Made by a program: the position numbers and the translations under genes. The notes beneath the pieces are model-generated. The model did no database searches. It was not told the origin of the DNA and saw nothing but the letters and a program-made list of their open reading frames with translations. Shown piece after piece: positions 26,314-36,374 of a stretch of 64,000 nt of DNA. The DNA comes from Mycobacterium sp. MFM001 (lineage in GTDB: Bacteria > Actinomycetota > Actinomycetes > Mycobacteriales > Mycobacteriaceae), in NCBI RefSeq assembly GCF_003402475.1, contig NZ_BFAB01000003.1, positions 1 through 64,000 of the forward strand, read 5' to 3'. The number at the start of each line of letters is the position of its first letter. Positions within the stretch are counted from its first letter, which is position 1.

Positions 26314-28071
26314 ATGGCCTTCTCAGTCCAGATGCCGGCACTCGGTGAGAGCGTCACCGAAGGCACGGTCACCCGCTGGCTCAAGCAAGAAGGCGACACG
26401 GTCGAACTCGACGAACCGCTGCTGGAGGTGTCCACCGACAAGGTCGACACCGAAATCCCTTCCCCGGCGGCCGGTGTGCTGACCAAGATCATCGCCCAGG
26501 AGGACGACACCGTCGAGGTCGGCGGCGAGCTGGCCATCATCGGCGACGCCGCCGAGGGTGACGGTGGACAACCCGCCGGCGGGCAAACACCGGCAGCACA
26601 GCCCGAGGCGCAACCGGAGCCGCAACCCGAGGCGCAGCCCGAGCCGGCCCAGCCGGAGCCGCAACCCGAGCCGCAGCCCGCGGCGTCGTCGCCGGACGGC
26701 GAGGCCGGTGCGACGACGCCGGTGCTGATGCCCGAACTCGGCGAGTCGGTCACCGAGGGCACGGTGACCCGCTGGCTGAAGAAGGTCGGCGACATGGTCG
26801 AGGTCGACGAGCCGCTGGTCGAGGTGTCCACCGACAAGGTCGACACCGAAATCCCGTCGCCCGTCGCGGGCACGCTGGTCAGCATCACCGCCGAGGAGGA
26901 CGTCACCGTCCCGGTGGGCGGCGAGCTCGCCAAGGTCGGCAGCGGCGCCGCCGCGCCTGCCGCCAAGCCGGCCCCCGAGCCACAAGCCCCGGCCGCGCCG
27001 CAGCCCGAGGCCAAGCCGGAGCCCGCTCCGCAGCCGGAGGCCAAACCCGAGCCGAAGCCGACGCCCGAGCCGGCGCCGCAACCGGAAACCAAGCCGGAGC
27101 CGGCACCCGCCAACGGTGCGCCAACCACCCCCTACGTCACTCCGCTGGTGCGAAAACTGGCTGCGGACAACAACATTGACCTCAACGAGGTGACTGGCAC
27201 CGGCGTCGGCGGGCGTATCCGCAAACAGGACGTGCTGGCCGCGGCGGAAGCCAAGAAGGCGCCGCCACCTGCGCCGGCCGCGCAGCCGGCGCCGGCCGCC
27301 GCCGCCCCTGCCCCGGCCGCCCCCACTCCGGCACCCGCGCTGGCTCATTTGCGCGGCACCACCCAAAAGGCCAGCCGGATCCGGCAGATCACCGCCAAGA
27401 AGACTCGCGAATCGCTGCAGGCCACCGCGCAGCTCACCCAGACCCACGAAGTCGACATGACCAAGATCGTGGCGTTGCGGGCCAGGGCCAAGGTCGCGTT
27501 CGCCGAGCGCGAGGGCGTGAACCTGACGTTCCTGCCATTCATCGCCCGCGCCGTGATCGACGCGCTCAAGATCCATCCGAACATCAACGCCAGCTACAAT
27601 GAGGAAACCAAGGAGATCACCTACTACGACGCCGAACACCTCGGGTTCGCCGTCGACACCGATCAGGGCCTGCTCTCCCCCGTCATCCACAACGCCGGCG
27701 ACCTGTCGCTGGCCGGGCTGGCGCGCGCAATCGCCGACATCGCCGCGCGGGCCCGCTCCGGCGACCTCAAACCCGACGAGCTGTCCGGCGGCACCTTCAC
27801 GATCACCAACATCGGCAGCCAAGGCGCGCTGATGGACACCCCGATCCTGGTGCCGCCGCAGGCCGCCATGTTGGGCACCGGCGCCATCGTCAAGCGGCCG
27901 CGGGTCGTCGTCGACGACACGGGGAACGAATCCATCGGCGTTCGCTCGATCTGCTACCTGCCGCTGACCTACGACCACCGGCTGATCGACGGCGCCGACG
28001 CCGGACGGTTCCTGACCACCATCAAGCAGCGGCTCGAAGAGGGAGCATTCGAGGCCGACCTAGGATTGTGA
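26314..28071 (+). CDS. sucB: dihydrolipoamide acyltransferase (E2) DlaT/SucB
   Basis: 585 residues. E2 of the pyruvate dehydrogenase complex and of peroxynitrite reductase in M. tuberculosis (Rv2215). ATG 26314 has GAGGAG upstream. Two lipoyl domains with modified lysines Lys43 and Lys175 (DKVDTEIPS), two Pro/Glu/Ala linkers, the peripheral subunit-binding domain ([20 protein letters not shown]) and the catalytic domain ending in [12 protein letters not shown] with the active-site His. It is longer than the 553-residue M. tuberculosis protein because of the linkers. lipB and lipA downstream supply its lipoate. Confidence 0.96.
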   Translation: MAFSVQMPALGESVTEGTVTRWLKQEGDTVELDEPLLEVSTDKVDTEIPSPAAGVLTKIIAQEDDTVEVGGELAIIGDAAEGDGGQPAGGQTPAAQPEAQPEPQPEAQPEPAQPEPQPEPQPAASSPDGEAGATTPVLMPELGESVTEGTVTRWLKKVGDMVEVDEPLVEVSTDKVDTEIPSPVAGTLVSITAEEDVTVPVGGELAKVGSGAAAPAAKPAPEPQAPAAPQPEAKPEPAPQPEAKPEPKPTPEPAPQPETKPEPAPANGAPTTPYVTPLVRKLAADNNIDLNEVTGTGVGGRIRKQDVLAAAEAKKAPPPAPAAQPAPAAAAPAPAAPTPAPALAHLRGTTQKASRIRQITAKKTRESLQATAQLTQTHEVDMTKIVALRARAKVAFAEREGVNLTFLPFIARAVIDALKIHPNINASYNEETKEITYYDAEHLGFAVDTDQGLLSPVIHNAGDLSLAGLARAIADIAARARSGDLKPDELSGGTFTITNIGSQGALMDTPILVPPQAAMLGTGAIVKRPRVVVDDTGNESIGVRSICYLPLTYDHRLIDGADAGRFLTTIKQRLEEGAFEADLGL

Positions 28072-28075
28072 GACT

Positions 28076-28987
28076 GTGGCCAAGGCCGTCATCGCAATCG
28101 CGGGTTCCTCCGGGCTGATCGGCTCGGCACTGGTGGCCGCGCTGCGCGCCGCCGAATACCGCGTGCTGCGCATCGTGCGCAGAACACCGTCGAACGGCAC
28201 CGAACTGCGCTGGGATCCCGACAGCGGCGAATTCGACCCGTCGGCGCTGCGTGGCGTCGACGCGGTGGTCAACCTGTGCGGCATCAACATCGGGCAGCGA
28301 CGCTGGTCGGGTGCTTTCAAGCAGAACCTGCGCGACAGCCGCATCACACCGACTGAAGTGCTGTCCGCCGCGGTCGCCGAAGCCGGTGTCGGAGTCCTGA
28401 TCAACGCCAGCGCCGTCGGCTACTACGGTAACACCAAGGACCGGGCTGTCGACGAAACCGATTCGGCCGGAACGGGTTTCCTGGCGCAGCTGTGTGAGGA
28501 CTGGGAAGCGGCCACCGCGCCCGCCCAGCAGGCGGGCGCCAGGGTGGTGCTGGCCCGCAGTGGGCTGGTGTTGGCCCCGTCGGGCGGCGCGCTGGGCCGG
28601 ATGCGGCCGCTGTTCTCGTTGTGCCTGGGCGCCCGGCTGGGCAATGGCCGCCAATACATGTCGTGGATCAGCCTCGAGGACGAGGTGCGCGCGCTGCAGT
28701 TCGCCCTCACCCACCGCAAGCTGTCCGGGCCGGTGAACCTCACCGGCCCCGCACCGGTCACCAACGCCGAGTTCACCGCGGCGCTGGGCCGCGCGATGCA
28801 CCGGCCCACCCCGCTGATCATGCCCGGCTTCGCGGTGCGCGTCGCGCTCGGCGAGTTCGCCGACGAGGGCTTGCTGTGCGGCCAGCGCGCGATCCCGGCG
28901 GCCTTGGAGCAAGCCGGTTTCCAGTTCCACCACAACACCATCGGCGAGGCGCTGCGCTACGCCACCACCCGGCCCGCGGCCGCCTAG
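28076..28987 (+). CDS. TIGR01777-type epimerase (SDR family), Rv2216-like
   Basis: 303 residues from GTG 28076, four bases after the sucB stop. Extended SDR start ([18 protein letters not shown]), [12 protein letters not shown], and the active-site-like [16 protein letters not shown]; the C-terminal domain has the family DUF1731 tail ([25 protein letters not shown]). Substrate unknown; the family is sometimes called SulA-like. Conserved placement between sucB and lipB in mycobacteria. Confidence 0.9.
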   Translation: MAKAVIAIAGSSGLIGSALVAALRAAEYRVLRIVRRTPSNGTELRWDPDSGEFDPSALRGVDAVVNLCGINIGQRRWSGAFKQNLRDSRITPTEVLSAAVAEAGVGVLINASAVGYYGNTKDRAVDETDSAGTGFLAQLCEDWEAATAPAQQAGARVVLARSGLVLAPSGGALGRMRPLFSLCLGARLGNGRQYMSWISLEDEVRALQFALTHRKLSGPVNLTGPAPVTNAEFTAALGRAMHRPTPLIMPGFAVRVALGEFADEGLLCGQRAIPAALEQAGFQFHHNTIGEALRYATTRPAAA

Positions 28988-28999
28988 TAGCCTCGGCTT

Positions 29000-29671
29000 G
29001 TGAGCTCCATCCGCTCAAGCAGCACGCCCATCGAGGTCCGCCAACTCGGCCGCATCGACTACGACGCCGCGTGGCAGCTGCAACGGCAACTGGCCGACGA
29101 GCGTGCGGCCGGTGGTCCCGACACACTGTTACTGCTGGAGCACCCGCCGGTCTACACCGCCGGACGGCGGACCCTGCCGCACGAGCGACCGGTTGACGGC
29201 ACGCCCGTCGTCGACACCGACCGCGGCGGCAAGATCACCTGGCACGGGCCAGGACAACTCGTCGGCTATCCGATCATCGGACTGACCGAGCCGCTCGACG
29301 TCGTCAATTACGTTCGGCGACTTGAGGAATCGCTGATCAAGGTGTGCACCGACCTGGGCGTGGAGGTCGGCCGCGTCGAGGGCCGGTCCGGGGTGTGGGT
29401 GCCGGGCCTGCGCGCGCGCAAGGTCGCCGCGATCGGCGTGCGGGTGTCGCGGGCGACCACGCTGCACGGCTTCGCGCTCAACTGCGACTGCGACCTGGCC
29501 GCGTTCGATCGGATCGTGCCGTGCGGCATCACCGACGCCGGGGTGACGTCGATCACCGCCGAACTGGGCCGGCGGGTCGGGGTCGACGATGTCCGAGCGG
29601 CCGTCGCCGACGCGGTATCCGACGCGCTGAACGGTCGGCTCGCGCTCAGCTGCGTAGCATCGACATCGTGA
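29000..29671 (+). CDS. lipB: octanoyltransferase LipB
   Basis: Moves octanoyl from acyl carrier protein to lipoyl domains such as those of SucB. 223 residues from GTG 29000. Family signature [17 protein letters not shown] near residue 75; catalytic dyad Lys141 (RARKVAAIG) and Cys175 (VPCGITDAG), matching Lys142/Cys176 of M. tuberculosis LipB. The stop overlaps lipA by GTGA. Confidence 0.96.
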   Translation: MSSIRSSSTPIEVRQLGRIDYDAAWQLQRQLADERAAGGPDTLLLLEHPPVYTAGRRTLPHERPVDGTPVVDTDRGGKITWHGPGQLVGYPIIGLTEPLDVVNYVRRLEESLIKVCTDLGVEVGRVEGRSGVWVPGLRARKVAAIGVRVSRATTLHGFALNCDCDLAAFDRIVPCGITDAGVTSITAELGRRVGVDDVRAAVADAVSDALNGRLALSCVASTS

Positions 29672-30600
29672 CGGTTGCACCCGAGGGCAGAAAGCTGCTG
29701 CGCCTGGAGGTGCGCAACGCGGCCACCCCGATCGAGCGCAAGCCGCCGTGGATCAAGACCCGCGCGCGAATGGGTCCCGAATACAGCGAATTGAAGAGCC
29801 TGGTTCGGCGCGAGGGCCTGCACACCGTGTGCGAGGAGGCCGGCTGCCCCAACATCTACGAGTGCTGGGAAGACCGCGAGGCCACCTTCCTGATCGGCGG
29901 CGATCAGTGCACGCGTCGCTGCGATTTCTGCCAAATCGATACCGGTAAGCCCGCCGCGCTGGACCGCGACGAGCCGCGCCGCGTCGCCGAGAGCGTGCAG
30001 GCGATGGGGCTGCGGTATTCGACCGTGACCGGGGTGGCCCGCGACGACCTGCCCGACGGCGGCGCGTGGCTCTACGCCGAGACCGTGCGCGCCATCAAGG
30101 CGCTCAACCCGTCGACCGGCGTCGAGCTGCTGATCCCCGACTTCAACGGCGACCCCGAGAAGTTGCGCGAGGTGTTCGAGGCTCGCCCGGAAGTGTTGGC
30201 GCACAACGTCGAAACGGTGCCGCGGATATTCAAACGGATCCGCCCGGCCTTCCGCTATCAGCGCAGCCTCGACGTGCTCACCGCCGCCCGCGAATTCGGG
30301 TTGGTCACCAAGAGCAACCTGATCCTCGGATTGGGTGAGACGCCCGACGAGGTGCGCACGGCGCTCGACGACCTGTACGCGGCTGGCTGCGAGATCATCA
30401 CGATCACCCAGTACCTGCGGCCGTCGGCCCGGCATCACCCGGTCGAGCGCTGGGTTCCTCCCGAGGAGTTCGTCGAGTACGCGCACTACGCCGCGGGCCT
30501 GGGCTTCGCCGGGGTGCTGGCCGGACCGCTGGTCCGATCGTCGTACCGCGCCGGGCGGCTCTACCGGCAGGCCGTGCAGGCGCGCCCGACCGTATCCTGA
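29668..30600 (+). CDS. lipA: lipoyl synthase LipA (radical SAM)
   Basis: Inserts two sulfurs into protein-bound octanoate. 310 residues from GTG 29668. Auxiliary cluster cysteines Cys55, Cys60 and Cys66 ([12 protein letters not shown]) and the radical SAM motif CTRRCDFC at Cys81, Cys85, Cys88; C-terminal RSSYRAG provides the conserved serine. Translationally coupled to lipB. Confidence 0.97.
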   Translation: MTVAPEGRKLLRLEVRNAATPIERKPPWIKTRARMGPEYSELKSLVRREGLHTVCEEAGCPNIYECWEDREATFLIGGDQCTRRCDFCQIDTGKPAALDRDEPRRVAESVQAMGLRYSTVTGVARDDLPDGGAWLYAETVRAIKALNPSTGVELLIPDFNGDPEKLREVFEARPEVLAHNVETVPRIFKRIRPAFRYQRSLDVLTAAREFGLVTKSNLILGLGETPDEVRTALDDLYAAGCEIITITQYLRPSARHHPVERWVPPEEFVEYAHYAAGLGFAGVLAGPLVRSSYRAGRLYRQAVQARPTVS

Positions 30601-30604
30601 ACCA

Positions 30605-31357
30605 ATGGCGAAATCCCGTAGTAGCGCGGCGAACAAGGCCGCCAGAGCCGAGGCGAAGGCGGCCCGCAAGGCCGCCGCCAAGGAGCGCCGCAGCCAGCTG
30701 TGGCAGGCGTTCACCATGCAGCGCAAAGAGGACAAGCGGCTGCTGCCCTACATGATCGGCGCGTTCGTGCTGATCGTCGGGATATCGGTGGCGGTCGGGG
30801 TGGCCGCCGGCGGGTTCACCATGGTCACGATGATTCCGCTGGGCGTGGTGCTCGGTGCGCTCGTGGCGTTCATCATCTTCGGCCGGCGCGCGCAGCGGTC
30901 GGTGTACCGCAAGGCGGAGGGGCAAACCGGCGCGGCCGCGTGGGCGCTGGACAACCTGCGCGGCAAGTGGCGCGTCACCCCGGGCGTGGCCGCGACGGGC
31001 CACTTTGACGCCGTGCACCGGGTGATCGGTCGTCCCGGCGTGATCCTGGTGGCCGAGGGGTCGGCCGGGCGGGTGAAGCCGCTGCTGGCCCAGGAGAAGA
31101 AGCGCACCGCTCGGTTGGTGGGCGAGGTCCCGATCTACGACATCGTCGTCGGCAACGGCGAGGGTGAGGTTCCGCTGGCCAAGCTCGAGCGTCACCTGAC
31201 CAAACTGCCGGCCAACATCACGGTCAAGCAGATGGACTCGCTGGAATCCCGGCTGAGCGCATTGGGGACGAGGGCGGGAGCGGCCGCGATGCCGAAGGGG
31301 CCGATGCCCGGCGCCGCCAAGATGCGGGGCGTGCAGCGGACTGTGCGTAGGCGTTAG
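30605..31357 (+). CDS. DUF4191 membrane protein, Rv2219-like
   Basis: 250 residues, the same length as Rv2219. A Lys/Ala-rich N-terminus (1-45), two helices (LPYMIGAFVLIVGISVAVGVAAG and MVTMIPLGVVLGALVAFIIFG), and a soluble C-terminal domain (RVTPGVAATGHFDAVHRVIGRPGVILVAEG). Starts 4 bases after lipA, so likely in the lip operon. Function unknown. Confidence 0.9.
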   Translation: MAKSRSSAANKAARAEAKAARKAAAKERRSQLWQAFTMQRKEDKRLLPYMIGAFVLIVGISVAVGVAAGGFTMVTMIPLGVVLGALVAFIIFGRRAQRSVYRKAEGQTGAAAWALDNLRGKWRVTPGVAATGHFDAVHRVIGRPGVILVAEGSAGRVKPLLAQEKKRTARLVGEVPIYDIVVGNGEGEVPLAKLERHLTKLPANITVKQMDSLESRLSALGTRAGAAAMPKGPMPGAAKMRGVQRTVRRR

Positions 31358-31810
31358 CTACCGACGCACCACGGCAGTGCCCGTCGCGCGGTCCTGCCAG
31401 CCGCGGCCGTCGGCGTCGACGAACAACGCCGGAATGACCAGTGCGATCATCAGCCCGCGCAGCGCGGCCCGGCCGAGCCCGACGTGCAGCCGCCCGTCGA
31501 CCGACATCACCCGCAGCCCCAGCGCGAACTGCCCCGGCGTGAACTCGAACAGCCGAACCGCGATCACGCCGAGCACCAGCCAGACCACCAGCACCGCCGT
31601 CGACAGCATGCTCGGCGCAATCAGCCCCAGCGCCATCGCCAGCGCGGCAAGCCCGTAGGCCACCAGCCAGTCGACCATCAGCGCCGCCAGCCGGCGCCCC
31701 AGTCGGGCCAGCGACCGGGGCCCGTGCTCGGGCAGTCCGAGCGCTTCACCCGGGTAGCCGGACGACGAGCCCGGCGGGCCGGACAGCCACGATGCGATGT
31801 CTCGGGCCAT
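31358..31810 (-). CDS. RDD-family membrane protein
   Basis: 150 residues from ATG 31810. The RDD signature is visible as RRLAALMVDWLVAYGLA (Arg, Asp pattern), followed by two further helices (STAVLVVWLVLGVIAVRLFEF and GLMIALVIPALFVD) and the TPGQFALGLRVMSVDG segment typical of the family. Possible role in ion or small-solute transport, not established. Tail-to-tail with the DUF4191 gene with no spacer; divergent from glnA1. Equivalent to Rv2219A. Confidence 0.88.
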   Translation of the reverse strand: MARDIASWLSGPPGSSSGYPGEALGLPEHGPRSLARLGRRLAALMVDWLVAYGLAALAMALGLIAPSMLSTAVLVVWLVLGVIAVRLFEFTPGQFALGLRVMSVDGRLHVGLGRAALRGLMIALVIPALFVDADGRGWQDRATGTAVVRR

Positions 31811-31864
31811 GGCCCCAACAATAAGAGGTCGCGACCCGGTTTCGACTGTGGCCAACCACGTCGC

Positions 31865-31902
31865 GTAACGTCAGCGCAACACGCGGTTGACTGCCGGGCA
31901 AC
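31865..31902 (+). promoter_or_regulatory. GlnR-type operator upstream of glnA1
   Basis: AC dinucleotides fall at 31868, 31879, 31890 and 31901, each 11 bases apart: AC-n9-AC-n9-AC-n9-AC. The four half-sites are GTAAC, GCAAC, TTGAC and GCAAC, separated by 6 bases each. This is the consensus described for the actinobacterial nitrogen regulator GlnR. It ends 60 bases before the first glnA1 start, so nitrogen-dependent activation of glnA1 is expected. Confidence 0.8.
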
Positions 31903-31945
31903 ATCGCATCCCTACGGTCTGATCGGGCCACCCGTCACGGCCAGT

Positions 31946-32009
31946 AAAGGAGAGCGCCTCAATGACCGCATTAGATTCGATGCCCTCAGCAAAGGAGAGC
32001 GCTTCGGTG
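31946..32009 (+). promoter_or_regulatory. duplicated ribosome-binding site and start for glnA1
   Basis: AAAGGAGAGCGC occurs at 31946-31957, followed by ATG 31962, and again at 31991-32002, followed by GTG 32007. The two units are exactly 45 bases apart and in frame, so both starts could be used, giving 493- and 478-residue proteins. The second start matches the N-terminus of M. tuberculosis GlnA1. Confidence 0.75.
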
Positions 32010-33443
32010 TCCGAAAAGACGGCCGACGACATCATCAAGCTCATCAAGGACGAGAAAGTCGAATTCGTCGACGTCCGGTTCTGCGATCTGCCCGGTGTGA
32101 TGCAGCACTTCACGATTCCGGCGTCGGCGTTCGATGAGAGCGTGTTCGATGAGGGGCTGGCCTTCGACGGCTCGTCGATCCGCGGCTTCCAGTCGATCCA
32201 CGAGTCCGACATGATCTTGCTGCCCGACCCGGAAACGGTCCAGATCGACCCGTTCCGGGAAGCCAAGACACTCAACCTGAACTTCTTCGTGCACGACCCG
32301 TTCACCCGCGAGGCGTACTCGCGCGACCCGCGCAACGTCGCCCGCAAGGCGGAGAACTACCTGATCAGCACCGGCATCGCCGACACCGCCTTCTTCGGCG
32401 CCGAGGCAGAGTTCTACATCTTCGACTCGGTCGCCTTCGACTCGACGACCAACAGTTCGTTCTACGAGGTCGACGCAATCTCCGGGTGGTGGAACACCGG
32501 CTCCGCGGCCGAGGCCGACGGGACCCCCAACCGCGGCTACAAAGTCCGGCCGAAGGGCGGTTACTTCCCCGTCGCTCCCAACGACCAGTACGTCGACCTG
32601 CGCGACAAGATGCTGACCAACCTGATCAACGCCGGGTTCACCCTGGAGAAGGGGCACCACGAGGTCGGCAGCGGCGGGCAGGCCGAGATCAACTACAAGT
32701 TCAACTCGCTGCTGCACGCGGCCGACGACCTGCAGCTGTACAAGTACATCGTCAAGAACACTGCCTGGCAGAACGGCAAGACAGTCACGTTCATGCCCAA
32801 GCCACTCTTCGGCGACAACGGGTCCGGCATGCACTGCCACCAGTCGCTGTGGAAGGACGGCTCTCCGCTGATGTACGACGAGGTGGGCTACGCCGGCCTG
32901 TCGGACCTTGCCCGCCACTACATCGGCGGCCTGCTGCACCACGCCCCGTCGCTGCTGGCGTTCACCAACCCGACGGTCAACTCCTACAAGCGGCTGGTGC
33001 CCGGCTACGAAGCGCCGATCAACCTGGTGTACAGCCAGCGCAACCGCTCGGCGTGCGTGCGCATCCCGATCACCGGCAACAACCCGAAGGCCAAGCGACT
33101 GGAGTTCCGCTGCCCCGACTCGTCGGGCAACCCGTACCTTGCGTTCTCGGCGATGTTGATGGCCGGCATCGACGGCATCAAGAAGAAGATCGAGCCGCAG
33201 GCGCCGGTCGACAAGGACCTCTACGAGCTGCCGCCGGAAGAGGCCGCCAACATCCCGCAGGCGCCCACGTCACTGGCGGCGGTGATCGACCGTCTCGAAG
33301 AGGACCACGAATACCTCACCGAGGGCGGCGTTTTCACGTCCGACCTGATCGAGACGTGGATCAGCTTCAAGCGCGAGAACGAGATCGAGCCGGTCAACAT
33401 CCGGCCGCACCCGTACGAATTCGCGCTGTACTACGACGTTTAA
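32007..33443 (+). CDS. glnA: glutamine synthetase type I GlnA1
   Basis: Main assimilatory glutamine synthetase. GTG 32007 gives 478 residues and places the adenylylation tyrosine at Tyr406 ([10 protein letters not shown]), exactly as in M. tuberculosis. Active-site blocks: [43 protein letters not shown], and the [17 protein letters not shown] arginines. An in-frame ATG at 31962 with its own strong RBS could add 15 residues. Regulated by the GlnR box upstream and, at protein level, by GlnE encoded at 39398-42364. Confidence 0.97.
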   Translation: MSEKTADDIIKLIKDEKVEFVDVRFCDLPGVMQHFTIPASAFDESVFDEGLAFDGSSIRGFQSIHESDMILLPDPETVQIDPFREAKTLNLNFFVHDPFTREAYSRDPRNVARKAENYLISTGIADTAFFGAEAEFYIFDSVAFDSTTNSSFYEVDAISGWWNTGSAAEADGTPNRGYKVRPKGGYFPVAPNDQYVDLRDKMLTNLINAGFTLEKGHHEVGSGGQAEINYKFNSLLHAADDLQLYKYIVKNTAWQNGKTVTFMPKPLFGDNGSGMHCHQSLWKDGSPLMYDEVGYAGLSDLARHYIGGLLHHAPSLLAFTNPTVNSYKRLVPGYEAPINLVYSQRNRSACVRIPITGNNPKAKRLEFRCPDSSGNPYLAFSAMLMAGIDGIKKKIEPQAPVDKDLYELPPEEAANIPQAPTSLAAVIDRLEEDHEYLTEGGVFTSDLIETWISFKRENEIEPVNIRPHPYEFALYYDV

Positions 33444-33469
33444 GCGCGCGTAGCCGTTATCGTCGTCGC

Positions 33470-34018
33470 ATGACGACGCGCAACATCGAGGCCAGGCTCA
33501 GCCCGCACTCGCCGGTGGTCCTGACGGTTTTCCGCGTGGTGGTGGGACTGCTGTTCTTGTGCCACGGCCTGCAGAAGCTGATCGGCTGGCCCGTCGGACC
33601 TACTGTGCCGGTCGGCGATTGGCCGTTCTATTACGCGGGCTGGATCGAGGCGGTCACCGGCGGCCTCGTTGCGCTGGGGTTGTTCACTCGGGTGGCGGCT
33701 TTGGTGGCCTCCGGGGAGATGGCCTACGCCTACTTCACTCAGCACTTCCCGCACGGCTTTTGGCCGATCGTCAACCAGGGCGAGCTGGCGGTGCTGTACT
33801 GCTTCGCGTTTTTGCTGTTGGCGTTCATCGGCGGCGGCGTGTACGCGTTGGACGCCCGACGTCGCACGGGTGCCCGCTGGGGTGGCGCACGGGCGGGTGC
33901 GCCGTGGCGCCGCGGACGTGGCAGGCGCCTCGACGACACCCGCACGACAGCCGCCGACGCCGGGCGTGGTGCACCCTTGAGGCGCTGGTGGCGAAATCGC
34001 CGACTCGGCCGCCGGTGA
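33470..34018 (+). CDS. DoxX-family membrane protein
   Basis: 182 residues from ATG 33470, 26 bases after glnA1. Four helices; family-like FRVVVGLLFLCHGLQKLIGW, AGWIEAVTGGLVALGLFTRVAALVASGEMAYAYF and the HFPHGFWPIVNQGELAVLYCFAFLLLAF block. The last 50 residues are very basic (RRRTGARWGGARAGAPWRRGRG) and low in complexity. Family members are thiol-redox or quinone-related; the role here is unknown. First gene of the insertion between glnA1 and glnE relative to M. tuberculosis. Confidence 0.85.
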   Translation: MTTRNIEARLSPHSPVVLTVFRVVVGLLFLCHGLQKLIGWPVGPTVPVGDWPFYYAGWIEAVTGGLVALGLFTRVAALVASGEMAYAYFTQHFPHGFWPIVNQGELAVLYCFAFLLLAFIGGGVYALDARRRTGARWGGARAGAPWRRGRGRRLDDTRTTAADAGRGAPLRRWWRNRRLGRR

Positions 34019-34085
34019 ATGGCGACGACGCCGAGCGCACGGCACCTGACCCGGCCCGAATGTCGGTGTGGCAGTACTCAGATCG

Positions 34086-34850
34086 TCAAGCGTGTCGATG
34101 CGGCCAGGGCACCAGCATCGGCACCCGTTGGCGGTAGTCGCGGTATTGCGACCCCAGCATCGCGATCAGGTCGTGCTCTTCCAGCTGAATCGCGATCAGG
34201 ATGTAGGCCGTGGTGGCGATCGAAAAAAGCAGGTGACCGGCTGTCATCGTGGGCGCCGCCCAGAAGGCGATGATGAAACCGACCATCAGCGGGTGGCGCA
34301 CCACCCGGTAGAGCAGTGGCGAGCGAAAACTGATGTCGCGCAGTGGTTCTCCACGCCACACCGAGAACACCTGCCGCAGCCCGAACAGATCGAGATGACT
34401 GATCATGAACGACGACAAGAATACGGTCGCCCACCCGATCCAGAACAACACCCACAGCACCATCCGGGCCGCAGGCATCCTGATGTCCCACACCGCGGTA
34501 GGCATCGATCGCCACTGCCAGTACAGGAGGAACAGCGCCAAACTCGACAGGATCACGTAGGTGCTGCGCTCCAGCGGTTGGGGCACCACGCGGGTCCACC
34601 ACCGCTTGAACGCCGGTCGCGCCATCACGCTGTGCTGGGCGGCGAAGATCCCGAGCAGCAACACATTCACCACGATCGCCTCCCCGATCGGGGCGGCGAC
34701 GGCGTGATCGATGCTGCGTGGCACCCAGAGGTCGCCGACGAAGCCGATCGCATACAGGAAGGCCGCCACGAATGCCACATAGCCGAGCGCGCCGTAGCTG
34801 ACCGCGAATAGGCGGTTGACTTTCCTCGGGGTAGTAGTTGGTTGGGTCAT
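34086..34850 (-). CDS. integral membrane methyltransferase (isoprenylcysteine methyltransferase/NnrU-like; possibly methanethiol S-methyltransferase)
   Basis: 254 residues from ATG 34850. Six hydrophobic segments and a C-terminal half with YRVVRHPLMVGFIIAFWAAPTMT, the RHP motif shared by isoprenylcysteine and phospholipid methyltransferases, then EEHDLIAMLGSQYRDYRQRVPMLVPW, the E-E / Y..Y..R signature that binds SAM. Bacterial MddA proteins, which methylate methanethiol to dimethyl sulfide, have this layout, but the substrate cannot be read from sequence. Confidence 0.78.
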   Translation of the reverse strand: MTQPTTTPRKVNRLFAVSYGALGYVAFVAAFLYAIGFVGDLWVPRSIDHAVAAPIGEAIVVNVLLLGIFAAQHSVMARPAFKRWWTRVVPQPLERSTYVILSSLALFLLYWQWRSMPTAVWDIRMPAARMVLWVLFWIGWATVFLSSFMISHLDLFGLRQVFSVWRGEPLRDISFRSPLLYRVVRHPLMVGFIIAFWAAPTMTAGHLLFSIATTAYILIAIQLEEHDLIAMLGSQYRDYRQRVPMLVPWPHRHA

Positions 34851-34952
34851 TGACAAGACGCCTCCCCGCCGGTCCCGACGGTATCGATGTCCAACTATCG
34901 CTGGTCTTCGGCGAAGCGGCATAGGGTAGCCGGCTACCCGAATCCCGGTTGC

Positions 34953-36077
34953 TTAGCGGGCGGTGGCGAAGAACGCGCGGACGTCGTCGACGAACAGTTC
35001 CGGCTGCTCGAACGCGGCGAAGTGCCCGCCGCGCGGCATCGTCGTCCAGTGCGTGATGTTGTAGGCGGCGTCGCACCAGTGCCGCGGTGCAGGCAGGATT
35101 TCCTTGGGGAATGCGGCGACGCCGGTGGGCAGCTCGACCCGGCCGGCGCCGCCGAAGTTGTTGAAGCTCTCCCAGTACAGACGCGCAGAGGAGGCACCGC
35201 TACCGGTCACCCAGTACAGCATCACGTTGTCGAGGAGCTCGTCGCGAGTGAGCACGTTTTCGGGATGCCCCTCGCAGTCCATCCAGGCCCAGAACTTCTC
35301 GACGATCCAGGCCAGTTGTGCCACAGGCGAATCCACCAATCCGTAGCCCAGCGTTTGAGGCCGGGTGGACTGCTGCTTGGAATAGCCGGTCCCCCAGCGG
35401 CGGTGCTGCGCAGCGGCCGCCAATGCCCGTTGCTCGTCATCGGTGAGCTCGCCGCCGCCATCAGCCGGCGGCCGGGCGATGGGCATGTTCAGGTGGATGG
35501 CGAGGCAGCGACCGCCGTTGCGGCCCAGTTGGGTGGTGACGGCGGCGCCCCAATCGCCGCCTTGCGCGCCGTAACGGTCATAGCCGAGGCGGCCCATGAG
35601 CGTCTCCCAGGCCTGCGCGATCTTGTCGACGCCCCACCCGATGCGGGTGGGCTTGCCGGAGAACCCGTAGCCGGGAAGCGACGGGCAGACGACGTGGAAC
35701 GCGTCCTCCGGGCGGTCGGGATTGGTCAGCGGCTCGATCACCTTGTGGAACTCCACGATCGAGCCGGGCCAGCCGTGGGTGATCAGCAGCGGCAGGGCGT
35801 CGTCGTGTGGGGACCGCTGGTGGATGAAATGGATGTCTAGCCCGTCGATTTCGGTGACGAACTGGTCGAAACGGTTCAGCGCGGATTCCCGTGTCCGCCA
35901 GTCGTAGCCGTCGGCCCAGTAGCCGGCCAGCTCACGGGTGTAGGCGAAGGGCATGCCCTGGCTCCAGTCGTCGACGCACTCGGCATCGGGCCACCGGGTG
36001 CGTGACAGGCGCGTCCGCAGGTCGTCGAGGACTTCACTGCCGACGTCGATGCGAAACGGTGTGACGTGCGGGGTCAC
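34953..36077 (-). CDS. epoxide hydrolase (alpha/beta-hydrolase, microsomal type)
   Basis: 374 residues. N-terminal epoxide hydrolase domain (PFRIDVGSEVLDDLRTRLSRTRWPD), oxyanion HGWPGSI, nucleophile aspartate in GAQGGDWGAAV, and a C-terminal histidine in PRGGHFAAFEQPEL. Opens epoxides to diols; substrate unknown. ATG 36077 overlaps the stop of the small upstream gene by ATGA, so the two are likely one unit. Confidence 0.9.
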   Translation of the reverse strand: MTPHVTPFRIDVGSEVLDDLRTRLSRTRWPDAECVDDWSQGMPFAYTRELAGYWADGYDWRTRESALNRFDQFVTEIDGLDIHFIHQRSPHDDALPLLITHGWPGSIVEFHKVIEPLTNPDRPEDAFHVVCPSLPGYGFSGKPTRIGWGVDKIAQAWETLMGRLGYDRYGAQGGDWGAAVTTQLGRNGGRCLAIHLNMPIARPPADGGGELTDDEQRALAAAAQHRRWGTGYSKQQSTRPQTLGYGLVDSPVAQLAWIVEKFWAWMDCEGHPENVLTRDELLDNVMLYWVTGSGASSARLYWESFNNFGGAGRVELPTGVAAFPKEILPAPRHWCDAAYNITHWTTMPRGGHFAAFEQPELFVDDVRAFFATAR

Positions 36078-36316
36078 AGAATGCGCCGAGGCGACCTGCC
36101 CATGTGGTAGCCGGCCGGGAAGGACATCTCGATCACTCGAAGCTGGTCGTTGGCCTTGGATTCGAGTTCGAGGACGACGCAGCCCTCGCCGATGGCTTTG
36201 GATTCGAGAACCGTGTAATGCTGACCGCCACCTTGGACGTCGGTGATCGGGTCACCTGAGCGCAATGCCTCGACGGGCACGAGTTCGGGGGTTCCGTGTG
36301 ACTCCACGTTCGTCAC
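36074..36316 (-). CDS. small conserved-looking hypothetical protein
   Basis: 80 residues with no membrane segment. Composition is balanced and acidic (TDVQGGGQHYTVLESKAIGEGCVVLELESKANDQLRVIEMSF), suggesting a compact beta-rich domain; one cysteine. It ends on the start codon of the epoxide hydrolase (four-base overlap), the strongest evidence that it is a real gene. Not recognised. Could be an accessory domain of the hydrolase operon. Confidence 0.6.
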   Translation of the reverse strand: MTNVESHGTPELVPVEALRSGDPITDVQGGGQHYTVLESKAIGEGCVVLELESKANDQLRVIEMSFPAGYHMGRSPRRIL

Positions 36317-36374
36317 GTTAGGGCAATCCGACGGGCAAGGGAACGGTTTTGACTGCTAGCGAGCGCGGCGGCCC

